A stretch of DNA of 6,354 bases from Gammaproteobacteria bacterium. GTDB taxonomy: Bacteria; Pseudomonadota; Gammaproteobacteria; GCA-001735895. The DNA lies in the NCBI GenBank assembly GCA_027293245.1, contig JAPUFZ010000047.1, forward strand, positions 1 to 6,354, read 5' to 3'. Shown in pieces: positions 1 through 5,590 of the stretch; within the stretch, counting starts at the first letter, position 1; each line of letters opens with the position of its first letter. The notes beneath the pieces were generated by a model. That model searched no databases, had not been told where the DNA came from, and saw only the letters and a program-made list of their open reading frames with translations. The position numbers were made by a program, and so were the translations under genes.

Positions 1-1
1 A

Positions 2-163
2 ATGCTAGTAGAAATACACAGGCAGCCTCAGACCATTCTGACTTTGCTCAGATGGAAACAGCCTCTACCCCATCCGCCCGTCGACGCGCTTAACTGTGAA
101 TTACCCGCGTTTGAATTACTGGAGAAACTCGCGAAGGGAGGACAGGAATTGCTGTCTTGCTGA
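2..163 (+). CDS. Possible 3' end of an unidentified gene (partial)
   Basis: An open frame enters at the left edge and ends at a TGA at 161-163, only 4 bp before the stop codon of the leftward GMC gene, which is a normal convergent arrangement. It reads about 53 residues, beginning MLVEIHRQPQ if the ATG at position 2 is counted and ending with an amphipathic stretch (ELPAFELLEKLAKGGQELL) that resembles a real protein C-terminus. The ATG at the edge need not be the start; the gene may begin outside the window. I do not recognise the family and assign no function. A second frame (1-93) is also open here, so the choice of frame is uncertain. Confidence 0.35.
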   Translation: MLVEIHRQPQTILTLLRWKQPLPHPPVDALNCELPAFELLEKLAKGGQELLSC

Positions 164-167
164 TCAC

Positions 168-1811
168 TCAATCCTGCCGAAAGTGAAAGCTGGCTTTAAC
201 CGGTGCCAGTTGTTCCCTGCCGCGAATGAAATCCGCCGCGCGTTCGGCAATCATCTGCGTCGGCGCATTGAGGTTGCCACTGATGATTTGAGGCATGACC
301 GAGGCATCGACAACCCGTAGGCCATCGATCCCATGGACCTTCATCTCCGGGTCAACCACGGAATTGTCATCGATACCCATTCGACAGGAACAACTCGGGT
401 GAAAATCAGTCGATGCCGTCGCCCGAACCCAGGCTTCGATATCCCTGTCTGAAGTCACTTCCGGGTCGGGCTGGATTTGCAGGCCGCGAAATTCATCAAA
501 GGCAGGTTGTGAGATCAGCTCGCGGGATAGTCGCACACCTTCTACCAGTTCCCGCAGGTCCGAATTATCGCTCAGGTAATTAAAAAACGCCGCGGGCTTA
601 TCGGCTGGATTGGCAGAGTTCAAGGCGACATAGCCCTTGCTTTTTGGTCGAAGCTGGTCGACATGAAGTGAAAATGCCTGAATCAACTTAATTTTTGTGC
701 CTGAATACTCGGCATAGGCAGGGCCGAAGTGATATTGAAGATTAGGATAAGGCACATTGCCGTTGCCAAAAACCAGGCCACCGGCTTCCCAGACATTGGA
801 CGCACCGAGACCCTTGCGGGTAGTTAACCACTGAACGCCCGTTAACAGCTTGTTTAGCGGTCTGCCCAACCGGTGGATAGTGACCGGCTTAGTACAATGG
901 TAGGCACCGATAATGGTGAGATGGTCCTGAAGGTTTTGACCCACAGCGGCAAGATCATGGATGGGAACAATATCGTGTTCGCGTAAATGCTCCGCTGGCC
1001 CGATACCTGAAAGCATTAATAGCTGTGGCGATTTGATCGCGCCACAGCAGACGATGACTTCTTTATTGGCCCGTACGTGCTTAACTTCTCCCTTTTGTTG
1101 GTATTCAATACCGGTCGCTCGATTATTTTCAATGATCACACGATGCACCAGCACGTGGGTTTCAAGCCACAGATTCGGTCTCGATAAAGCAGGCTTTAAG
1201 TGCGCAACCGCCGCGCTACAGCGACGACCATTGCGGATAGTACTGTCTAGTCTCGCCACGCCCTCCGGTTTATAGCCATTTAAATCATCTGAATTACCCT
1301 GCCCGGATTGCGCGCCGGCTTCGAGAAAAGCATCGAAAAGCGGGTTTTGCAATTTCGCCTGCGACACGCCCAGCGGTCCGCTGCCTCCACGCCACGCATT
1401 TTCACCCCGGTCCGAAGATTCGCATTTTTTAAAATAAGGCAGGCACTGCGAGTAACTCCACTGGTCAAGACCGCACTCACTGGCCCAACGGTCATAATCG
1501 AGAGGGTGGCCGCGCATATAGACCATCGAATTGATTGACGAAGAACCACCGAGAACCTTTCCGCGTGGCAACTCTACCTCGCGTTGATCGAGTTCGGCCT
1601 CTGGTTCAGTCAAGTAATTCCAGTTGATACTGGGGTCCTTGTAGACACTGTAAACACCCGCTGGAATATGGATCAATAACTTGTTATCCATCGGTCCTGC
1701 TTCCAGAATTAATACCGAATGGTCGTTATCTTCACTGAGTCGATTGGCCAGTACACAGCCGGCCGAACCGGCACCAACGATAATATAGTCGAATTCTTTG
1801 TTATCGTTCAT
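168..1811 (-). CDS. GMC family FAD-dependent oxidoreductase, choline dehydrogenase-like
   Basis: This 547-residue protein is full length for the GMC (glucose-methanol-choline) family, which oxidises alcohols using FAD. Visible motifs are the N-terminal dinucleotide-binding GAGSAG (residues 13-18), GMC signature 1 around PRGKVLGGSSSIN (82-94), signature 2 GAIKSPQLLMLSGIG (257-271), and the C-terminal active-site region with His471 in FHPSCSCRMG and Asn515 in SGNLNAPT. The His/Asn pair and the HPSC-CRMG context favour a choline or short-chain alcohol dehydrogenase over a sugar oxidase, but the substrate cannot be read from sequence, so I give no betA symbol. No signal peptide is seen. I chose the ATG at 1811 because AGGTGG lies 11 nt upstream. 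An in-frame GTG at 1826 would add five residues (MDNFE) but has a poorer ribosome site. An inverted repeat overlaps this start region. The gene is divergent from the regulator fragment to its right. Confidence 0.93.
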   Translation of the reverse strand: MNDNKEFDYIIVGAGSAGCVLANRLSEDNDHSVLILEAGPMDNKLLIHIPAGVYSVYKDPSINWNYLTEPEAELDQREVELPRGKVLGGSSSINSMVYMRGHPLDYDRWASECGLDQWSYSQCLPYFKKCESSDRGENAWRGGSGPLGVSQAKLQNPLFDAFLEAGAQSGQGNSDDLNGYKPEGVARLDSTIRNGRRCSAAVAHLKPALSRPNLWLETHVLVHRVIIENNRATGIEYQQKGEVKHVRANKEVIVCCGAIKSPQLLMLSGIGPAEHLREHDIVPIHDLAAVGQNLQDHLTIIGAYHCTKPVTIHRLGRPLNKLLTGVQWLTTRKGLGASNVWEAGGLVFGNGNVPYPNLQYHFGPAYAEYSGTKIKLIQAFSLHVDQLRPKSKGYVALNSANPADKPAAFFNYLSDNSDLRELVEGVRLSRELISQPAFDEFRGLQIQPDPEVTSDRDIEAWVRATASTDFHPSCSCRMGIDDNSVVDPEMKVHGIDGLRVVDASVMPQIISGNLNAPTQMIAERAADFIRGREQLAPVKASFHFRQD

Positions 1812-1823
1812 TTCGAAGTTATC

Positions 1824-1839
1824 CACCTGCGATCAGGTG
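1824..1839. promoter_or_regulatory. Inverted repeat over the ribosome-binding site of the GMC gene
   Basis: CACCTG and CAGGTG form perfect 6-bp arms around the 4-nt spacer CGAT. On the leftward transcript the second arm contains AGGTG, part of the presumed Shine-Dalgarno sequence AGGTGG of the GMC gene, and also the alternative GTG start. A hairpin here could occlude translation initiation, or the DNA palindrome could be an operator. The arms are short and the role is inferred only from position. Confidence 0.3.
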
Positions 1840-1911
1840 ATTTATTATTGCATGGAAATATGGCTCAGCTATAGATAATGTTATCCGGGGTATACCGGTA
1901 AAAGGTTCATC

Positions 1912-2130
1912 TTGTTTTCGAGGCTATCCGATGAACAACTGGACCGCGTATGCCAGCATGCACCTATTATTTCGCTGGAAGAAGGCAAGTCCCTGTTCTG
2001 CCAGGGAGACGATGTGATTTGCTTTTACCTGGTGCTGGCTGGAAGAATTAAACTATTTCGGGTATCAGCCGAAGGAAATGAAAAGAGTTGCCACCAAACT
2101 CGAATCTACCCTGCACTACGAGTACTTTGA
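1912..2130 (+). pseudogene. Truncated Crp/Fnr-type regulator (cNMP-binding domain fragment)
   Basis: The frame opens at a TTG and encodes about 58 residues typical of the N-terminal sensor domain of Crp/Fnr/Dnr regulators: LFSRLSDEQLDRV, then SLFCQGDDVICFYLVLAGRI and KLFRVSAEGNEK. Family resemblance stops abruptly after the EGNEK lysine (codon 2083-2085). The 14 remaining residues before the stop at 2128-2130 look unrelated. Normal family members are about 220-240 residues and go on to a dimerisation helix and a C-terminal helix-turn-helix; both are absent here. The usual N-terminal lead-in with an ATG is missing too, because the frame is closed by TAA at 1876-1878 and contains no ATG after it. 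What remains has no internal stops, so the truncation may be fairly recent. It cannot bind DNA as it stands. Confidence 0.75.
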
Positions 2131-2156
2131 CCGATTGACATGACAGCCTGTGGCAG

Positions 2157-2186
2157 TTTTCACAAATATATGTTTCAACCTAAAAT
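2157..2186 (+). promoter_or_regulatory. Possible sigma-70 promoter of the PLP enzyme gene
   Basis: TTTTCA (2157-2162, four of six matches to TTGACA) is separated by 18 nt from TAAAAT (2181-2186, five of six matches to TATAAT). Transcription would begin near 2193 and give a leader of roughly 34 nt before the ATG at 2227. The site lies in AT-rich DNA just past the regulator fragment. It rests only on consensus matching. Confidence 0.25.
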
Positions 2187-2226
2187 ATGCGACAATACGC
2201 GTTATTCTAGCCCGTCAAAAAATACC

Positions 2227-3717
2227 ATGAGTGATTCCAGCCTGTTACAAACCATACAAGATAGCTTCATTGGCCGAGATACAATCTACCCTATGGCAGA
2301 CGGCAGCAGCGGCCCACGCCATTACCTGGATTCTGCCGCATCGACCCTGATGATGCGACCCGCGTTCGAGGTGGCACAGGATTTTCTCGCGCATTACGCT
2401 AGCACCCACAGCGACTTACACTACGCCGCGCGCGGTGCATCACATGCCTATGAATGGGCACATGAGCGTGTACTCGCCTTTGTTGGAGCAGATCCTGACA
2501 TATACAGCGTCTATTTCACCGGTAGCGGCGCGACCGCCGGATTCAACCGAATTGCGGCAGAACTCGCAGCCCAACGACCCGAGCGTGACGTCGTGCTGGT
2601 TTCGGAGATGGAACACCATTCCAACGACCTGCCCCATCGTAAGCATTCGAGGCTGGTGGTTCATATGCCTTTGATGGGCGAAGCCCCAGCCTATGGCGGA
2701 CTCGACCTTGATGTGGTGTCTGAGTACGTGCAAAAACATAGCGAGAAAATCAATTACATCGCGATTACCGGCGCCAGCAATGTTACCGGCTCACTGACCC
2801 CGTTGCATGAACTCGCCCAACTGGCGCATTCTGTTGGCGCTTACCTGGTGGTTGATGCCTCGCAAATGATTGCGCATGCACCGGTATCGATGCAGAACAA
2901 ATCAATCGACGATGCCGATATCGATGTACTGGTATTTTCCGGCCATAAAATTTACGCACCGGGTTCACCGGGTGCGGTCATCGCCAAACGCAGCCTGCTC
3001 GCGGAAATGCCACCCGCCGAAGTTGGCGGTGGCATGGTAGACGATGTTTATCTGACTAGTTTCACACCGTCTGAGATCTTGCCGGATCGCGAAGAAGCCG
3101 GTACACCCAATATCGTCGGCGCTATCACCCTCGGCGCAGTACTCGATATATTACTTAAGATCGGCATGGACAATATTCGTGCTAAAGAAATAAAGCTCAT
3201 CGATATGGTCTGGGAAAAGCTCTCCGCGATTGACGGTGTCAACCTATACGGCCCTGCGCCATCCGATGTTCCACGCACGGGTACCATCCCGTTTAACATC
3301 CAGGGCTTCGACCATGGGCTGACCGCAGCGGCGTTGAACGACTATCACAATATCCAGGTTCGTAATGGTTGTTTCTGTGCACACCCTTATGTGCGCGAGA
3401 TACTCAAGCCGGAACTCTGGGCCATGGATATAGATCCCGACGCGCCCAACTCGGAAGAACAGGTAGAAAGGAAACGCGGCATGGCAAGAGCCAGCCTCGG
3501 AATCTATACCACCGAAGCCGATCTGCTGGCACTGGTTGAAGCGGTTGCCGACCTGGTAGCACGTAAAGAAGAAATCCTGGCTACCTACGAGCCTGTAGGT
3601 AAAAACAGCTATCGTCATCGTCAGTTCTCACCCGATGACGGCGTCTTGTTTAATCCGGAAACATCTCTCCAACAGGCGCTAGGCAAATGCGGGTGGTGTT
3701 ACCGTGAGTTATTTTGA
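2227..3717 (+). CDS. Class V PLP-dependent enzyme, cysteine desulfurase/selenocysteine lyase-like
   Basis: This 496-residue protein is an aminotransferase class V fold enzyme. Landmarks: YLDSAASTL near the N-terminus, EMEHHSN (residues 127-133), VVDASQ with the cofactor-contacting Asp210 and Gln213, SGHK with the PLP-binding Lys241, and VRNGCFCAHPY with Cys382 and Cys384. Cys384 occupies the R-x-G-x-x-C position of the SufS/CsdA catalytic cysteine, so sulfur or selenium removal from an amino acid is plausible. It is longer than typical SufS (about 406), and no suf or isc partner genes are adjacent, so the substrate and acceptor are unknown. I start it at the ATG at 2227 (MSDSSLLQ), because the 29 residues added by the ATG at 2140 look non-protein-like. 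No clear ribosome site precedes 2227. The last ten or so residues (after QQALG, including CGWC) are read out of frame through a glutamate dehydrogenase remnant and are probably not the ancestral C-terminus. Confidence 0.88.
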   Translation: MSDSSLLQTIQDSFIGRDTIYPMADGSSGPRHYLDSAASTLMMRPAFEVAQDFLAHYASTHSDLHYAARGASHAYEWAHERVLAFVGADPDIYSVYFTGSGATAGFNRIAAELAAQRPERDVVLVSEMEHHSNDLPHRKHSRLVVHMPLMGEAPAYGGLDLDVVSEYVQKHSEKINYIAITGASNVTGSLTPLHELAQLAHSVGAYLVVDASQMIAHAPVSMQNKSIDDADIDVLVFSGHKIYAPGSPGAVIAKRSLLAEMPPAEVGGGMVDDVYLTSFTPSEILPDREEAGTPNIVGAITLGAVLDILLKIGMDNIRAKEIKLIDMVWEKLSAIDGVNLYGPAPSDVPRTGTIPFNIQGFDHGLTAAALNDYHNIQVRNGCFCAHPYVREILKPELWAMDIDPDAPNSEEQVERKRGMARASLGIYTTEADLLALVEAVADLVARKEEILATYEPVGKNSYRHRQFSPDDGVLFNPETSLQQALGKCGWCYRELF

Positions 3718-3754
3718 ATGTATACAAAACCAGGCCAACCAGCATTGGGATACT
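3683..3754 (+). pseudogene. Remnant of a Glu/Leu/Phe/Val dehydrogenase gene (C-terminal segment)
   Basis: In the frame of positions 3683, 3686 and so on, the DNA reads ANAGGVTVSYFECIQNQANQ followed by HWD. ANAGGVTVSYFE, usually followed by W-(V/I)-QN and a W a few residues later, is a highly conserved C-terminal signature of hexameric glutamate dehydrogenases; here the usual Trp after YFE is Cys. Immediately upstream in this frame is a TAG (3680-3682), and nothing before it resembles the enzyme, so roughly 350 or more N-terminal residues are missing. After HWDT the match fades at about 3754, where the opposing Nudix gene ends (stop at 3756-3758). The fragment overlaps the 3' end of the PLP enzyme gene in a different frame. 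It cannot encode an active enzyme. Confidence 0.72.
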
Positions 3755-3755
3755 G

Positions 3756-4244
3756 CTAACTCCTTGGTACGTAAGCCAGATTCTGATGCCAGAAATCAAC
3801 AACGTAATTAATACGTGGCCTTAATAACTCCTGGTACGCCGGTAGATCGCTCACATGAATCCAGCGGCATTCGATTATACCCTCTTCCATCTGGGGCTTG
3901 GTGTCATCATCGTCGCCATCATATTTCATCAAATACCAATACGTTTTTTTCAGATATTCAACGTCGCCATGGCGAGTGGTATGCCAGGTGGAAACGAGTT
4001 TGCCCTGGATAGTCAATTTATCGATATTGAGGCCTGTCTCTTCGTTAACCTCTCGTAAAGCAGCCACGTCTTTTGGCTGATCAGTCTCAATACGCCCCTT
4101 TGGCATATCCCATTTTCCGCGTTTGAATATTAATAAAATGTGGTCGAAGCGATTACAGACCAGGCCACCTGCCGATGCAATAATGGGCAAACCCAGGGTA
4201 TTATCCCAATTTACCTTATCATCTAACCGTCTTCTATTGCTCAT
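3756..4244 (-). CDS. Nudix hydrolase
   Basis: This 162-residue protein has the size and layout of a single-domain Nudix hydrolase, a family that cleaves nucleoside diphosphates linked to another moiety. ASAGGLVCN forms the usual first strand, and WDMPKGRIE leads into the Nudix box at residues 50-72. The REVNEETGL half of the box is intact, with Glu65, Glu68 and Glu69 available for metal binding. The first Glu of the consensus (G-x5-E) is Gln56. The C-terminal part has a conserved-looking ECRWI-HVSDLPAY segment and then RPRINYVVDFW. The MPKGRIE context recalls general house-cleaning or diphosphoinositol-phosphate type Nudix enzymes, but the substrate is not predictable. I chose the ATG at 4244 over the TTG one codon upstream; a weak purine-rich AGAG stretch precedes it. 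It converges on the PLP enzyme gene, and 159 bp containing a large hairpin separates it from the ADH gene upstream. Confidence 0.9.
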   Translation of the reverse strand: MSNRRRLDDKVNWDNTLGLPIIASAGGLVCNRFDHILLIFKRGKWDMPKGRIETDQPKDVAALREVNEETGLNIDKLTIQGKLVSTWHTTRHGDVEYLKKTYWYLMKYDGDDDDTKPQMEEGIIECRWIHVSDLPAYQELLRPRINYVVDFWHQNLAYVPRS

Positions 4245-4310
4245 CAATCTCTACTCTCTGTATCACTGCCGTAACTCGATATAAAGGGATTTAAAATCTA
4301 ACAAGGTTTA

Positions 4311-4385
4311 AAGGGGTCGGAGCCAATTAAATAGTACCGAATCAGTTACCTATCATGAGTGGCATTTAATTGGCTCCGACCCCTT
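4311..4385. repeat. Perfect 22-bp inverted repeat with 31-nt loop, REP/MITE-like element
   Basis: The left arm (4311-4332, beginning AAGGGGTCGGAGCC) is the exact reverse complement of the right arm (4364-4385, ending GGCTCCGACCCCTT). Complementarity breaks directly at both ends and at the loop (4333-4363), so the arms are sharply bounded. Neither strand shows a T-run after the stem, so it is not a standard intrinsic terminator. GGGGTC-GGAGC type palindromes are, as I recall, recurrent intergenic elements in gammaproteobacterial genomes, some linked to REP-associated IS200-like (RAYT) transposases. I see no transposase in the window and no convincing target duplication. It lies between the ADH stop and the Nudix start. 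Confidence 0.8.
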
Positions 4386-4403
4386 ATAAAACTGCGAATA
4401 TCC

Positions 4404-5555
4404 TTACAAGTTACCATTGTAAGCGTTGCGGGCAATCTCGGCGTAGGTTTTCGCATCATGCAAAATTGGATTGCCCCCGGCTGAAGGATCAACTACCGCC
4501 ATTTCACCAATTTCTGATAATCGGCTGTCTTCCGGAATAATCGCAGAGAGCGCGTGAGGAATACCAATCTGCTCGCGCATCGCCAGTACCCAGTTCAAGA
4601 ATGCGTCGAAGTCAGGTTCAAGATCAAGATATCGTGCCAGGCGTTCAATACGGGTATCGATTTTACTGCGATTTGCTTTCAATACATAAGGCATCAGGAT
4701 TGCATTAAGCATGCCGTGGTGGGCGTCATAGGTGGCACCGAGCGGATGGGCGAGCGCGTGCATGCCACCGAGACCGCGTTGGAATGCGGTTGCACCCATG
4801 GACGAGGCAACCAGCATCTGGGTACGTGCCTCGATGTTGCCGCCATCGGCGACTGCGGTTGGCAGATACTCTTTAATCAGGCGCATGCCTTCAATGGCAA
4901 TGCCCTCAGCCATCGGGTGGTAGCCCGGTGCACAAAACGCTTCGAGGTTATGCGATAGTGCATCCATACCGGTTGCAGCGGTCAGACCCGCGGGCAAGCC
5001 AACCGTCAACTCGGGATCGAGTATGACGCAGGCTGGTAACATTTTGGGGTGAAATATAATGGTCTTTATATGTTTTTCTTCATTGACGATAACCGAGGCG
5101 CGACCCACTTCTGAACCAGTACCCGCAGTGGTCGGTACACCGATGATCGGCGGAATTTTATCCGCATCGGCATTCAACCAGTTATCACCAATGTCTTCGA
5201 GCTCCCACAGTGAGCAGCTTTGATTGGCGATAACTGCTATCGCCTTACCGGCATCGAGCCCGCTGCCACCGCCGAACGCGATAACGCCGTCATGCTTGCC
5301 GTCATTATAGGCAGCCAGACCTTCGCCGACATTGGTACCGCTAGGATTAGATTTGATATCACTGAATACTGCTATCGACAGTCCCGCCTGCTGGCAGTTA
5401 GCGACGGCATCGGCCACCATCGGCAGCCCCGCGAGGCCAGGGTCGGTGACCAGCAGCGCTGCATTCATTTTAAGATCACGACAGACATCGGCCAGCTCGC
5501 TTATGCGACCAGCACCGACACGCATTGCCGTGGGGTAATTCCAGTTTGCATTCAT
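4404..5555 (-). CDS. Iron-containing alcohol dehydrogenase (group III)
   Basis: This 383-residue protein is full length for the Fe-dependent ADH family, which interconverts alcohols and aldehydes with NAD(P)H in the cytoplasm. The cofactor region shows GGGSGLDAGKAIA (GGGS at 95-98) and PTTAGTGSE (141-149). All four expected metal ligands can be placed: Asp198 and His202 in GMDALSHNLEAF, His266 in GGMHALAHPLGA, and His280 in DAHHG. These keep the same relative spacing as in E. coli FucO (196/200/263/277). The ATG at 5555 gives the usual N-terminus (NYPTAMRVGAGRI); AAGG about 9 nt upstream is a weak ribosome site. It starts 35 bp after the ALDH stop on the same strand, so the two are probably co-transcribed, making the likely task an alcohol-to-acid conversion through an aldehyde. 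The substrate is unknown; 4-hydroxybutyrate-type or short-chain alcohols are possible but not shown. Confidence 0.93.
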   Translation of the reverse strand: MNANWNYPTAMRVGAGRISELADVCRDLKMNAALLVTDPGLAGLPMVADAVANCQQAGLSIAVFSDIKSNPSGTNVGEGLAAYNDGKHDGVIAFGGGSGLDAGKAIAVIANQSCSLWELEDIGDNWLNADADKIPPIIGVPTTAGTGSEVGRASVIVNEEKHIKTIIFHPKMLPACVILDPELTVGLPAGLTAATGMDALSHNLEAFCAPGYHPMAEGIAIEGMRLIKEYLPTAVADGGNIEARTQMLVASSMGATAFQRGLGGMHALAHPLGATYDAHHGMLNAILMPYVLKANRSKIDTRIERLARYLDLEPDFDAFLNWVLAMREQIGIPHALSAIIPEDSRLSEIGEMAVVDPSAGGNPILHDAKTYAEIARNAYNGNL

Positions 5556-5590
5556 GTTGTTAAACCTTGATTTACTAACCCCGTGTTTTA

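Noticed and set aside
1..93. Second open frame at the left edge ending in TAA at 91-93
   Set aside because: It is only 30 residues, rich in Ala, Ser and Thr with no recognisable motif. The overlapping frame ending at 163 reads more like a protein and fits tightly against the GMC stop. The choice is not certain.
961..1549. Additional open frames on both strands inside the GMC gene
   Set aside because: They lie entirely within a well-supported GMC coding region and have no recognisable protein features.
1887..1900. Overlapping palindromes GGTATACC and TACCGGTA upstream of the regulator fragment
   Set aside because: Each is only 8 bp, the larger arrangement is not symmetric, and no known operator matches. 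This is within chance expectation.
2135..2140. Perfect TTGACA as a -35 element
   Set aside because: No acceptable -10 hexamer lies 16-18 nt downstream; the sequence there is TTTCAC or similar.
2140..2226. N-terminal extension of the PLP enzyme from the ATG at 2140
   Set aside because: The 29 extra residues do not resemble the family, and the ATG at 2227 gives a typical N-terminus. The extension also covers the likely promoter.
3704..3811. Small rightward gene starting at the GTG at 3704
   Set aside because: Its first residues are the interior of the glutamate dehydrogenase signature, and its second half is antisense to the Nudix gene. It is a remnant, not an independent small gene.
4311..4385. 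Intrinsic terminator for the ADH gene
   Set aside because: The stem is strong but the 31-nt loop is large, and no T-tract follows on either strand. A repeat element fits better.
4554..5570. Rightward open frames opposite the Fe-ADH gene
   Set aside because: They are antisense to a full-length enzyme with all its motifs; their composition is that of a complementary-strand shadow.
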